Shown: in pieces, positions 46,611 to 56,818 of the stretch
How positions within the stretch are numbered: the stretch's first letter is position 1
Layout of the letters: each line of letters starts with the position of its first letter
Virus record (IMG/VR): IMGVR_UViG_3300027704_000008
Span: 1-64,000 of that record
Length of the DNA stretch: 64,000 nt
Origin: a virus
Strand: one strand, 5' to 3'
Made by a program: the position numbers and the translations under genes
Notes under the pieces: generated by a model
What the model saw: only the letters and a program-made list of their open reading frames with translations
The model's database searches: none
Told to the model about the DNA's origin: nothing

Positions 46611-48491
46611 ATGACAAAACAAATAATAAACACAGGAGAGCAGGCCAACGATGGTACTGGGGACTCTCTACGTCAAGCCTCCGAAAAGATTAATCAAAAC
46701 TTTGACGAGCTGTATACTCGCACGGCTTCCGAAGCGGCTGGATCCACTGTCACCGGATTGTCAGCTGAACGAATTGCCAGTCTCGATGGGTACATATCCA
46801 CAATCGACAATAACGTCGGCGGAATTGCGATTGGTTTTGATAGCGCGGGGCACGTTCCTTACTATAAACATCCTCTCAGCATTTTTACCAGGGACTCTGC
46901 CCACAATCCCGCGCTTAACTACTCCCTTCCAGCCGGGTTTGGTCACGATTCTCCCGGCGCCGTTTACACTTCGATGCTTAATGCACACGGATATGTGGGG
47001 GCCGGGCACACGATTGCTTTAGGAAACACTAACCCCTCAATTGGGTTTTCCAATAGTATCGAAGGCCCCATCGGTTCGTTCGTCGGCGCCACTGCACTTG
47101 CAGCCGATATAGGATTAATTACCACAGACAACCGAACTCTCGCCGGGACGCTGGACAGTGATGTCAACGCTGGCGATTTGAATATTTCAGCAGACAGAGT
47201 GGTATTCAACACGGGGACACGGTTTGCCAATATCAGATCTTCGCTGGGGACAGCAATGATAATTGATGCTAACGCCGACGTGACGATTTCCAAAAAGCTA
47301 GGAATTGGTGATACAATTAACCCGTCCGTCCAACTGCATGTAACAAAAATCAACATGGACAGTGATATGGGATTGCCGACTCCCAACAATACAACGGTCG
47401 CGGTATTCGAGAGGGAAATTCGATCTGACATTCAGGTATCGGGCGCGCTGAGTTCGGGTATTCAATTTGGATCTGCTATAAGCAATAAACCGGGGGGCAT
47501 TGTTTACACTCACTTAGACAACAACATGCGGTTTAGTACTGATCATTCTGAAGCTATGAGGATTGATGCAGAAGGGCGAGTTGGTGTAGGATCGGCCCCC
47601 ACAGAAAGACTGCACGTTAATGGTAGAATAAGAATTGGTAACCCTGGATCGATAATATTTGATCCACAGGACATACAAACGCCCGCTTTTCCTTCACACA
47701 TTAATCTATTCAACAACACATACGGATTTGGCGTAAGATCAGGATACGACTCAGATGGTGTATACAGTGGATCCCTAGAAGTGTGTAGTGAGCAAGACAT
47801 TAGGTTTAGTCGAGATGGTATCCAACAAGGTATTATGGATAGCGCTGGCACTCTCACTATGTTGGGCGGTTTCGTTGGAACTTCTTTATCCGGAGATGGC
47901 ACTAACGTGACTAGTGTGCGGGATGGTTTGATGCATAAAGTTGGACAATTTGCGCCCGTTGATGGAGTTATAACTATCCCAATACCTGCATATGGCCTGG
48001 CGCTGTCCGGTTTTGATCCCCATTATGATCGAGCTTATATCAGAGGATTGTTGCGGAGCTCAGACTCAGCTTCCCCCAGCAATGTAATTATTGAATTCAA
48101 TGGCGATTCAGCGGTAGGTCGATACCATTCACAAAGCAACGCTGTATATAATGGTGCCTCTATTATAACCGAAACCAACACTAATAAAATTGCGTCTGCT
48201 CCAGGGTTGGGTTCTGGGCTGACTACCACATTCCTCAACGGCACCGTTGATATTAAACTGGAGGGATTTGCTAATGCTTTCAATAAATACAAGACAGCAA
48301 GAACTGAGTATCACACATATAACGTTGACGATGGTCAAGAGATAGGATCGACCGCAGTTGTGTGGAATGATAGCGCTGGAACGTTTGGCGGTGGCTTGAC
48401 CCAAATAACTTCCATTCGCATTAAAGGGAAGGGTCTACAAGACTCCGATTATCCACTGGTCGGCTCTTTATCGCTGTATATGGAACAATAA
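46611..48491 (+). CDS. Fibre-type structural protein
   Basis: 626 aa. The start IINTGEQANDGTGDSLRQAS with EKINQNFDELY is a common N-terminal attachment module in fibre proteins of T4-like phages. The rest is beta-rich with repeated VGSAPTERLHVNGRIRIG-like turns; LGIGDTINPSVQLHVTK and RVGVGSAPTERLHVNGR are sequence-related units. A C-terminal trimeric domain is likely. Late promoter upstream. Confidence 0.78.
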   Translation: MTKQIINTGEQANDGTGDSLRQASEKINQNFDELYTRTASEAAGSTVTGLSAERIASLDGYISTIDNNVGGIAIGFDSAGHVPYYKHPLSIFTRDSAHNPALNYSLPAGFGHDSPGAVYTSMLNAHGYVGAGHTIALGNTNPSIGFSNSIEGPIGSFVGATALAADIGLITTDNRTLAGTLDSDVNAGDLNISADRVVFNTGTRFANIRSSLGTAMIIDANADVTISKKLGIGDTINPSVQLHVTKINMDSDMGLPTPNNTTVAVFEREIRSDIQVSGALSSGIQFGSAISNKPGGIVYTHLDNNMRFSTDHSEAMRIDAEGRVGVGSAPTERLHVNGRIRIGNPGSIIFDPQDIQTPAFPSHINLFNNTYGFGVRSGYDSDGVYSGSLEVCSEQDIRFSRDGIQQGIMDSAGTLTMLGGFVGTSLSGDGTNVTSVRDGLMHKVGQFAPVDGVITIPIPAYGLALSGFDPHYDRAYIRGLLRSSDSASPSNVIIEFNGDSAVGRYHSQSNAVYNGASIITETNTNKIASAPGLGSGLTTTFLNGTVDIKLEGFANAFNKYKTARTEYHTYNVDDGQEIGSTAVVWNDSAGTFGGGLTQITSIRIKGKGLQDSDYPLVGSLSLYMEQ

Positions 48492-48538
48492 TATGAACCT
48501 AAATAAACCCGATAACAAGTTAATGAGAATCCAATAAC

Positions 48539-49972
48539 ATGCCAGCTATAATTACAGATTCGCTGAGGCGAAGGGTTATATCGCAGCTCGTCGCCGATAT
48601 AAGTGACACAACCAATAATCATTATTACATTGCTATCGGTCGAGGAGAAATTTGGGACGCTCAGGATACTATTCCAACCCCCTCCAACTCGGTGCGCGAT
48701 GTGCGGCTCATGCAGAATTCAATGCAGTCTATGATACAGGTTGCTGCGCACTCACAAGTTGTACCTAGAAACAACTGGGCAAACAACTCGTTGTACTCCA
48801 GTTACGATGATGCTACTGTTGAATATCCAATCCATCCTTATTATGTGTTATCTGACGTCAACCGTGTGTACCTCTGTATAAGGCAGGGAACGGATACCTT
48901 AGGAACGACAATCCTTTCCACAGTCCAGCCGACTGGCGTTAGCGTCAATCCATTCGAGACAGGCGATGGTTATATATGGAAATTTTGTTATTCATTAAAC
49001 TCGGTAGATGCCAATAATTTTCTTGCGGCTAACTTTTTCCCCGTACAATATATAGACACTGCTGCGGGAGCGGAAGCGGGTGCCCTTGGGTCGGTGATTG
49101 AACAGGCCACTATCCACAATACAGCAGTCCCTGGTCAGATAAACACTATCCAGGTGACCAATGGGGGATCGGGATACACCTCTGTGCCTGACATCGCTAT
49201 TTTGGGTGATGGTACAGGAGCGCAAGCAACAGCTTTTATATCCAACGGCACGGTTGTTAAAATCGATATTGACGACAGCGCTGGCGTCGCATTCGGCGCT
49301 GGATCTAAAATGGGATCGGGGTATAACTTTGCTAGCGTAGCAATTACTGGGGGTGGCGTTTCAGCCGGAGCTGCTGGCCAGGCAATAGCAAGGGCCACGA
49401 TATCACCAAAACTTGGATTTGGATATGATCCCACAGAAGACTTAAAGGCAACATCTTTAATGTTCGCGGCCAAGCCCTCTGGGTCTCAAAATAATGACTT
49501 TGTCATAGGAAACGATTTCAGACAAGTTGCGTTGGTTCGTAACCCCAAACAATGGATTTCTGCTGATTCGGATTATACAGATGGGACGGGAACGTGTTTG
49601 AAGTATTTGACGTTCTCAACAGTTAGCCAACCTTTCTCACCTGATGCAATTATTTTGGGTGGCAACTCGGGTGCCAAGGCTATAGTAGATACAGTGGTGG
49701 GAAGTAATCTATACTACCACCAGGACGAAACTACTGGATTTGCGGACTTCAACGTTGGTGAGTCTGTATCTGAAACTACAGGTAACGGATCTGGACAGTT
49801 ATTCGGCCAGATGGTTTATACTCTTCCTGATGGCAGTACAGTATCTGGGGCCAAATTCATTCCACCAGATATAAATCCACGCAGTGGTGATTTATTATTC
49901 CTCGACAATCGTGGGGCGGTGGTTCGGTCCGCTGAACAAACAGAAGACATTAAAATAATAGTTAAGGTGTAA
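48539..49972 (+). CDS. gp8: Baseplate wedge gp8 homologue
   Basis: 477 aa. ITDSLRRRVISQLVADISDTTNNHYYIAIGRGEIWDAQDTIPTP, RDVRLMQNSMQSMIQVA, YVLSDVNRVYLCIRQG and GDGYIWKFCYSL are gp8 signatures. T4 gp8 is 334 aa; an inserted Gly-rich beta domain (about 195-290: TNGGSGYTSVPDIAILGDGTGAQATAF, GGGVSAGAAG) and a C-terminal section explain the extra length. A weak late-promoter-like CCTAAATA lies 34 nt upstream. Confidence 0.9.
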   Translation: MPAIITDSLRRRVISQLVADISDTTNNHYYIAIGRGEIWDAQDTIPTPSNSVRDVRLMQNSMQSMIQVAAHSQVVPRNNWANNSLYSSYDDATVEYPIHPYYVLSDVNRVYLCIRQGTDTLGTTILSTVQPTGVSVNPFETGDGYIWKFCYSLNSVDANNFLAANFFPVQYIDTAAGAEAGALGSVIEQATIHNTAVPGQINTIQVTNGGSGYTSVPDIAILGDGTGAQATAFISNGTVVKIDIDDSAGVAFGAGSKMGSGYNFASVAITGGGVSAGAAGQAIARATISPKLGFGYDPTEDLKATSLMFAAKPSGSQNNDFVIGNDFRQVALVRNPKQWISADSDYTDGTGTCLKYLTFSTVSQPFSPDAIILGGNSGAKAIVDTVVGSNLYYHQDETTGFADFNVGESVSETTGNGSGQLFGQMVYTLPDGSTVSGAKFIPPDINPRSGDLLFLDNRGAVVRSAEQTEDIKIIVKV

Positions 49973-49983
49973 TTGGATACTAT

Positions 49984-52900
49984 ATGACAAACTTCAATAT
50001 TTATGGCGGGGAAACAGTTCTCCCAATCCCAACAACATCCGATAATCCTTTAATAGATAACTTATTTCGATCTACATATAAGGATGATTTTTCAGACAGC
50101 GCTGGATACCATCGAGTTTTGTTTAACTCTGGCAAAGCCATTCAGGCTCGAGAGTTAACGCAGCTCCAGACTATTATTCAAAGGGAAATCTCTAGGTTTG
50201 GTAATAATATATTCAAAGAGGGAGCCGCAGTAAACCCAGGCGGTATGACTGTAACTGCCTATGATTATGTAAAAGTAACCAGCAGCAACTGGAACAATGA
50301 CACCTCAGTTTTATTGCGGGGTGGTGTTATTACTGGTGCCAATGGAGCAGTAGCTAAAATACTGGATAAAGTCAATGCCGTAGGAGACGATCCTAATACC
50401 CTGTATATACAATATACCTCAACCCCATCCGGATCAGGTGGGTCAGATACTACAACAGCGCCCAAATTTCAGATTGATGAAGTATTGACTGTTGTAAAGC
50501 CAAATGGCGGTTCAGTAGAGTTAACCTGCGCAAACGAGGCTCCGTCCGGACAAGGATTGGTGGCATCAAGTGCTGCTGGGGATTTCTTTGTTGAAGGACA
50601 CTTCATCTTCGCTCATCCTCATTCTATTATTATCAGTAAATATAGCACAACCCCCACAGCTGTTATTGGTTTTAGAATTATTCAAGACATTGTTACGGTT
50701 GCTGATACCAATGATCTGTATGATAATCAGGGAGCCCTTCCAAACTTCACCTCGCCGGGTGCCGATCGTTATAGAATTAGACTTCAGTTAGCAGATCAAG
50801 CCACCATAGATTCTGACACAAATTTTGTATACGTTGCCAAAATTAGAGACGGGGCAATTGTTACTCAGGTCGAGGGGGATGAAGGATATAATAAGATACT
50901 AGATTTGATGGCTCTGCGAACTAAAGAAGAGTCTGGAGACTATATTGTCAAGCCATTTGATTTTAGTGTATCTCAGGATTCGGCTCTTTCTCCTGCGTTT
51001 AACGTTAAGTTATCGTCAGGGGTTGCATATGTCAATGGATATCGAGCGGAGCACTCCGACAGAGAAGTTAGGCTTTTATCTGAAAAGCCAGTAAGTGTTG
51101 TCCAAATGTCAGAAGAAACTATTCCGATCAACTATGGTAATTATGTATTATTCTCTGTCCAGAAAGGACTTCCAAATATAACTACATTCCCGACCGTTAA
51201 TTTGTATGCTTCGATTGGTGGGACAGGCACTATTATTGGAACGTGTCGGATTAGATCTGTGGCTCGGGATGGGGCGAATTATCGAGCTTACCTGTTTGAT
51301 ATTAAGATGAATGCAGGACAAAGTGCTAGATTGATTAGGAGTATAGGAACTAGCACGACGGACTATATTAATCCACTAATAGAAGCTGATTACGGTCTGC
51401 CAACGATTAGAGGGACGGCTGATCACAGTTTACTATTTCCTATGCCGCGGCTGCGCTCTAAGGTTATGGAAGATGTAGACCTGTTTGTGATGAGAGAGTT
51501 CCCGCTGACGGTGAGTGGTAACTCTGTAACAGTCTCAGTGACCGCCACCGGAGAATCATTAACCCAGACTGCCAGTTGGATCGTCGCCGCCGCTGCTGGT
51601 GATATACTATCGGGCTTTACGGTGACCGTTAATAGCTCCACGTCCATTACTCTTTCTGGAGACGGCACTACTTTACCCAACGGCGCCACCACCATTATGG
51701 CTATTGTAAAAGTGGGCGCCGGCACAGTACGATCTAAAACTTTAACCTCAGCCACAGTAGCGGTAGGATTGGACAGCGATGGGTCTGGCAATAAGTGGGT
51801 ACCTCTAAACCGTGCTGATATATTCTCGGTTGATAGGGTGCGACTGGTAGACAGCGATGGTACAGAAGATAAGGCAAGTTTGTTTGATCTGGATAATGGT
51901 CAACGGGACAACTTTTATAGTCTTGGGCGATTGCTCCTAAAGCCTGGACAGTCAGCGCCGTCTGGGAATATTTTTGCTAGGTTTACTCACTTTGCTCATG
52001 GAGCCGGAGACTTCTTCGCTATTAACTCTTATGCGGCAGGTCCAAATTACGCTGATGTTCCAAAATTTAGAAAGAATACTGCCGAAACCGTCAACCTAAG
52101 AGACGTGTTAGACTTTAGGCCCGTCCAAGATTCAAACGGACAATACCCTGCTGCCAACATTAACCAGTTGCCGTTATCTGGAACGCTGGTAACATCCGAC
52201 ACCACATATTATCAGGGGCGCAAAGATACAATTGTTATTAACGAAAAGGGCGTGGTGTCCATTATTAAAGGAAACGAATCCCTCGCCCCCCAGTTTCCGG
52301 ACACGAACTCCATGACTGGAGTTCTTCCGTTGTATAATGTTGAAATGAACCCCAATACGTTGCACACCAACGACTTGCAAGCAACACGGGTTAGGGCTAG
52401 ACATTATACTATGGCAGATATTGGTGATATAGAAGATGACCTGGTCGATCTAAAACGAACTACAGCCCTTAGCCTTCTTGAAACTAATACAGCTAATTGG
52501 CAAGTGTTCGATAGCGATGGCTTGTCAAGAACGAAATCTGGGTTCTTAGTAGATAACTTTAAAAACTACAGTATGTCAGATTTTACGGGCATCAACGGTC
52601 AGGTTAACCCGAACTATCGAGCAGTGGTCGATCCTCAGCTAGGAATGGTACGTCCATCGTTTGTAGATAATAATATAAAAATGTTTGCGGATGTGGCGGC
52701 AAACGGTAGCAATGTAGTACAGAAAGGGGATAACATATACTTAGCCTATACCCATGAAGTAGAGGTGGAACAACCAATCTGCTCGGATACTGAGAATGTT
52801 AACCCGTTTCAGGTTACGACGGGGGCAGGCAATCTGACCATTAGTCCAACAAGGGATGAATGGGCGAGTATGATAGTCCTTGCTGATGAGGATTTGCCTG

Positions 52901-55221
52901 ATGGAGAAACGGTCTGGGATACCTCTGAAGCCAAATTGTGGAACTGGGCGGCGTTTGGGTGGCACGGTGAGGCGGAGGTCGGCGCCGTTGTTCAGCGTGG
53001 AACAGGTCTTACAAACGAAGTCCGGGGGGGCCGGTGGGGGGTTGTTACAACAACAACCACTAACAGAATTGATTCCATTGATGTTGACCGCAAGTTAGTT
53101 AGCGGCAAAATTGTTGACCGTTTAACAGAAGTAGTGAAATTTTGTCGCTCTCGCCGAGTATTCTTTCAAGCTACTGGGCTTAGATCAAATACACTATTTT
53201 TTCCATTCTTAGACCATAAGGATGTTAAGGTCTGGTGTAGGATGGAGACCTCGTACCTATTAGCTGGCGACGATACTACAGACTATGGTGATCAGGGCAC
53301 AACGGCGTTATCTTCGCCATATACCTGGGGGCCGCTGACGAGTGATGCCAATGGAACTCTGACTGGTTCATTATATGTTCCTAACCAAGAATTTATTGGC
53401 GGCCTCCGGTTTAAGTCTGATGTTGATTTACCGTTTTCCTTATTGGATATTTCTATTTACAACCCCGATATAGCGACAAATCAAGCTCACGCGACATATA
53501 CGTCAAGTGGGATAATAGAGTACTGGCAAAACACCTATCAGACAACTCGCACCGTTAATATTAAAGGAACACAGACGGAGACATTTAGGGTACGGAGCAC
53601 AGATCCGTTGGCACAGTCAATTCACGTTGAAGACGGTGATGGGTATTTTGTAACTAAAGTTGATATATTCTTCGCCAGCAAGCCGGCCGAAGGCAACACA
53701 GTCGTGACGATGGAAATTAGACCTCTAGTTAATGGTGTCCCATCTTCCGAGGAATTTTTGGGATCTGTTTCTAAGGCACCATCAGCCGTCAACGTCAGTC
53801 TGGGACCCAATGTTAGCAATGTACAAGCTACACCAACCACCTTCGAGTTGGCTGAGCCCATTTATCTGTCCCCAGGACAGGGGTACGCTATTGTTCTTCT
53901 TTCAGATGCCTTAGATTACAATGTGTACGTAGCATCTCTTGCTGAGTTTGAGCTCGGATCTACTACCAAGAAAATCACAACCCAGCCTCATATGGGGTCG
54001 TTATTCTTGTCACAGAATGGCAAGACCTGGGAACCTTCGCAGAACCGAGATATGATGTTTAAGCTGTACTCTGCAAAATTTAATACAGCTGGAGGTTATC
54101 AAAAGTTTTACAATCTCAAAGTTCCTGCAATGAGTCTAAGGCGAGACCCATTCCAGATGGATAGTGGCGATAACACAGTATTCGTTCAGCATCCGAATAA
54201 CGGTTTCAAGACGGGTCGAGCGGATACGGTTACTATTAGTCGGTTCCTGCCAGCTGGCGGCGCCTCAGCGGAAGCGGCACTGTATAATAATGTAACGTTT
54301 GGAGGCATGACGTGGGCCGGGTCTATTGAGGGCACACATACTGTTACTCGTGCCGATGGTCACGGGTATTTCTTTGAGGCGGATTCTGCTGCAACCTCAA
54401 CCGGACAATTCGGTGGGACTGGCATGATGGCAACACACAATGCAATGTTTGATATTATCCGACCCGAGATCACAAATATGAATTTTCCCAAAACCTCACT
54501 GTTGTTCGAATCAAAGCTGACCAACGGTAGTTCAATGGCCGGGCAGATAGGATCTTACGCGGTAAAGGATACCTCTTACTCTCCTTTGGATAACCAGCGG
54601 TGGAATTATTTCCAGTCTCCCAAAGTAATACTAGCGAGTGATGTAGGTGGGGCTAACGGCGCCCAAGCGTTTGGCGCCAGGTCAATAGATTTGCAGGTTA
54701 CGTTATCAACTACTAGCGACAAAGTGTCCCCTGTAATTGATTTGCAAAACGCTTCAATGACCTATCTTAACAATATTATTGATCGTCCCGACGCGACTGC
54801 AACAGTTGGATTTAATGCTTCGGTTTCCCCCGCAAAGTTTGTTCCTGAGACCAGTCCAACTGGAGGCTCGACGTTAGCTAAACACATCACTTCTCCGGTT
54901 GTCCTTGCTCAGGATGCCGTTGGTATTAATGTTTTCTTGGCCGTCATGAGGCCATCAGTAACAGAGTTATTCTTATACTACAGGGTAGCTGGAGATGGTG
55001 ATGTATTGAGTGATCAGTCATGGATTAAGCATGATGCAACGGTTGATCCCGGACCATCAGAAAGCCCTAATGATTTCAGAGAGTATGAATATCTGATAGG
55101 AGGGCAGAATGGAGAAATGCTTCCATTCACCGAGTTCCAGCTGAAGATTGTATTCACTTCAACAAACTCGGTATTTGTGCCAATGGTAAGAGACCTTCGC
55201 GCCATAGCGCTGGCCGTATAA
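49984..55221 (+). CDS. Giant DUF4815 structural protein of the baseplate region
   Basis: 1745 aa, the longest gene of the window. The N-terminus YGGETVLPIPTTSDNPLIDN ... YHRVLFNSGKAIQARELTQLQTIIQREISRFGNNIFKEGAAV is the DUF4815 signature. Later parts contain Ig-like Thr/Val-rich stretches (500-590) and repeated beta segments with WKxF and SxxLSRR-type motifs near 1400 (SLRRDPFQMDSGDNTVFV). It is found in virions of T4-like phages that lack a recognisable T4 gp10/gp7; probably a peripheral wedge or fibre-network component. Directly abuts the next gene. Confidence 0.82.
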   Translation: MTNFNIYGGETVLPIPTTSDNPLIDNLFRSTYKDDFSDSAGYHRVLFNSGKAIQARELTQLQTIIQREISRFGNNIFKEGAAVNPGGMTVTAYDYVKVTSSNWNNDTSVLLRGGVITGANGAVAKILDKVNAVGDDPNTLYIQYTSTPSGSGGSDTTTAPKFQIDEVLTVVKPNGGSVELTCANEAPSGQGLVASSAAGDFFVEGHFIFAHPHSIIISKYSTTPTAVIGFRIIQDIVTVADTNDLYDNQGALPNFTSPGADRYRIRLQLADQATIDSDTNFVYVAKIRDGAIVTQVEGDEGYNKILDLMALRTKEESGDYIVKPFDFSVSQDSALSPAFNVKLSSGVAYVNGYRAEHSDREVRLLSEKPVSVVQMSEETIPINYGNYVLFSVQKGLPNITTFPTVNLYASIGGTGTIIGTCRIRSVARDGANYRAYLFDIKMNAGQSARLIRSIGTSTTDYINPLIEADYGLPTIRGTADHSLLFPMPRLRSKVMEDVDLFVMREFPLTVSGNSVTVSVTATGESLTQTASWIVAAAAGDILSGFTVTVNSSTSITLSGDGTTLPNGATTIMAIVKVGAGTVRSKTLTSATVAVGLDSDGSGNKWVPLNRADIFSVDRVRLVDSDGTEDKASLFDLDNGQRDNFYSLGRLLLKPGQSAPSGNIFARFTHFAHGAGDFFAINSYAAGPNYADVPKFRKNTAETVNLRDVLDFRPVQDSNGQYPAANINQLPLSGTLVTSDTTYYQGRKDTIVINEKGVVSIIKGNESLAPQFPDTNSMTGVLPLYNVEMNPNTLHTNDLQATRVRARHYTMADIGDIEDDLVDLKRTTALSLLETNTANWQVFDSDGLSRTKSGFLVDNFKNYSMSDFTGINGQVNPNYRAVVDPQLGMVRPSFVDNNIKMFADVAANGSNVVQKGDNIYLAYTHEVEVEQPICSDTENVNPFQVTTGAGNLTISPTRDEWASMIVLADEDLPDGETVWDTSEAKLWNWAAFGWHGEAEVGAVVQRGTGLTNEVRGGRWGVVTTTTTNRIDSIDVDRKLVSGKIVDRLTEVVKFCRSRRVFFQATGLRSNTLFFPFLDHKDVKVWCRMETSYLLAGDDTTDYGDQGTTALSSPYTWGPLTSDANGTLTGSLYVPNQEFIGGLRFKSDVDLPFSLLDISIYNPDIATNQAHATYTSSGIIEYWQNTYQTTRTVNIKGTQTETFRVRSTDPLAQSIHVEDGDGYFVTKVDIFFASKPAEGNTVVTMEIRPLVNGVPSSEEFLGSVSKAPSAVNVSLGPNVSNVQATPTTFELAEPIYLSPGQGYAIVLLSDALDYNVYVASLAEFELGSTTKKITTQPHMGSLFLSQNGKTWEPSQNRDMMFKLYSAKFNTAGGYQKFYNLKVPAMSLRRDPFQMDSGDNTVFVQHPNNGFKTGRADTVTISRFLPAGGASAEAALYNNVTFGGMTWAGSIEGTHTVTRADGHGYFFEADSAATSTGQFGGTGMMATHNAMFDIIRPEITNMNFPKTSLLFESKLTNGSSMAGQIGSYAVKDTSYSPLDNQRWNYFQSPKVILASDVGGANGAQAFGARSIDLQVTLSTTSDKVSPVIDLQNASMTYLNNIIDRPDATATVGFNASVSPAKFVPETSPTGGSTLAKHITSPVVLAQDAVGINVFLAVMRPSVTELFLYYRVAGDGDVLSDQSWIKHDATVDPGPSESPNDFREYEYLIGGQNGEMLPFTEFQLKIVFTSTNSVFVPMVRDLRAIALAV

Positions 55222-55439
55222 TGTCTAATCTAATTCCAGTCGAAGGTAATGGAAATTTCGCAAGGGATCCGGTTTCTGGCGCGGTGCTTAATATAAATAC
55301 CGCAGAGGTATATCAAGCGAGACTACGCAAGGCGGCTAGGAAACGGGCCATCCTTGCCAATGACAATCGCATCCAAGAGATAAGCGATCGAATGGACTCA
55401 CTTGACCATAAACTAAATTTGATACTAGAGAAGCTATAA
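55221..55439 (+). CDS. Small fibre-operon protein with coiled coil
   Basis: 72 aa. N-terminal ANxPxxxAxxxxRDPxSGAVLNI-type stretch, then a basic helix (RLRKAARKRAI) and a C-terminal heptad pattern (IQEISDRMDSLDHKLNLILEKL), a short trimeric or dimeric coiled coil. It overlaps both neighbours by 1 nt. Possibly a fibre-attachment adaptor. Confidence 0.72.
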   Translation: MSNLIPVEGNGNFARDPVSGAVLNINTAEVYQARLRKAARKRAILANDNRIQEISDRMDSLDHKLNLILEKL

Positions 55440-56818
55440 TGGCCATAGAAATTGTAAACAATCAAGATACTATTGATAACTTCAAGACGAAAGTTAATCG
55501 TCTGTCAAACCTTATTGGCGACTTATCTCAACTCGACACAAAAGATAGTAATGTGATGGATGCGATTAATCGTATTGATTTGACGGCGGCTACGACTGTA
55601 CTTGTAGATCGAATGAATGCGGATTCAGCGGCGCTGGTGGCATATAGAGTTCTCCAAGATTCCGCTACAGCAGCTGATACACTAGCCAGTGTCGCTGGTG
55701 ATAGTGCCAACCTAGCTCTTATAAACGCTAACATTGCTACATTGGCAAAAAGAGATAGCGCTGGTTATATTAAAGACTTAAACTTTACTCATGCCATGCT
55801 AAGCTCTGTCGTAGCAAACCAACACATTGACTGGACCACCGACCAAGGCGGTACCAATATTCACACAGGCAACTATACCAACTCCCAGTCCACCTACGCC
55901 TCTATTCACTCCGGCTTGACCGGCGCGAGTTTGTCAACACAGTCCGGCGCAACCGTAGTAAGTTCGATCACTGTAAATACCAAAGGTCACCTTGTAACGA
56001 CACCGGGAACACGTGAGTTAACCCCAGCTAATATTGGTGCTTTGGCTAGCAATGGAACAGCAGATCAAGCTAACGGGCTGAAAGATGAGAACAGTGATTA
56101 TAGGACTGCTGACTATCTCAGCACTGCCAATACAATTGTGCGGCGCAACGCTGATGAATATATTAGAGTGAACGGAGTTATCTTGGATGCCGCCTACAGC
56201 CAAGCCGTTACCACACCCACAAGCTTTGTCACATTGAACGCCTCCGGCGACGCTAGACACCTTAAAGAGACAACCGTAGCTAACGCAAAAACAACACTAG
56301 CGGCCGATGGGTTTGATGTACCAGCCGGGGAAACTTTGGGTGTGGGTAGTTCCGGGTGGATGCAAACTAACAACACTAACAACGCATGGTTAAGATCTCA
56401 AGGTTCCGCACCAGTATATGTGGATGTTAACATCAGCTCTGGTACGAGAGATTGGCAGGGAGCAGACGCAGTCGGGATTGCAACTAACGGCGACATTGCT
56501 GCAGGTTGGTCCGACATGAGGCTGAAGACAAAGGTAGGTGAACTAGATAATGCTCTAGAAAAAGTTTGTTCTTTATCTGGCTTTCTATATCAGTCCAGCG
56601 ATCTTGCTCTAGAATATGACTTGCCCCCCAAGGATGTCATTAAGGTGGGACTATCCGCTCAAGAGGTGCAGAAGGTTCTGCCCCAAGTTGTTAGTGGTGC
56701 ACCAATGAACATTGACCATGGAACAGACTTTCTGAATGTGGACTATGCTAAAATGGTACCTCTTCTCATAGAAGCAATAAAGGAGCTAAAAGACCAGGTC
56801 GATAGGATTAAAGCATAA
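55439..56818 (+). CDS. Fibre protein with S74 intramolecular chaperone
   Basis: 459 aa. A helical N-terminus (TIDNFKTKVNRLSNLIGDLSQLD) and a beta-rich middle with TKGHLVTTPGTRELTPANIGALAS lead to a C-terminal S74 peptidase/chaperone domain: AAGWSDMRLKTKVG holds the Ser-Asp of the cleavage site and VGLSAQEVQKVLPQVV ... LNVDYAKMVPLLIEAIKEL the Lys/Tyr side. In other phages this domain folds the trimer and then cuts itself off. Probably part of a host-range tail fibre. Confidence 0.85.
   Translation: MAIEIVNNQDTIDNFKTKVNRLSNLIGDLSQLDTKDSNVMDAINRIDLTAATTVLVDRMNADSAALVAYRVLQDSATAADTLASVAGDSANLALINANIATLAKRDSAGYIKDLNFTHAMLSSVVANQHIDWTTDQGGTNIHTGNYTNSQSTYASIHSGLTGASLSTQSGATVVSSITVNTKGHLVTTPGTRELTPANIGALASNGTADQANGLKDENSDYRTADYLSTANTIVRRNADEYIRVNGVILDAAYSQAVTTPTSFVTLNASGDARHLKETTVANAKTTLAADGFDVPAGETLGVGSSGWMQTNNTNNAWLRSQGSAPVYVDVNISSGTRDWQGADAVGIATNGDIAAGWSDMRLKTKVGELDNALEKVCSLSGFLYQSSDLALEYDLPPKDVIKVGLSAQEVQKVLPQVVSGAPMNIDHGTDFLNVDYAKMVPLLIEAIKELKDQVDRIKA

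Noticed and set aside
55292-55299. TATAAATA inside the 72-aa fibre-operon gene
   Set aside because: It lies in translated sequence (NINTAE) of a gene that is tightly overlapped on both sides; distance to the next start (140 nt) is long. Probably coincidental, though secondary initiation cannot be excluded.
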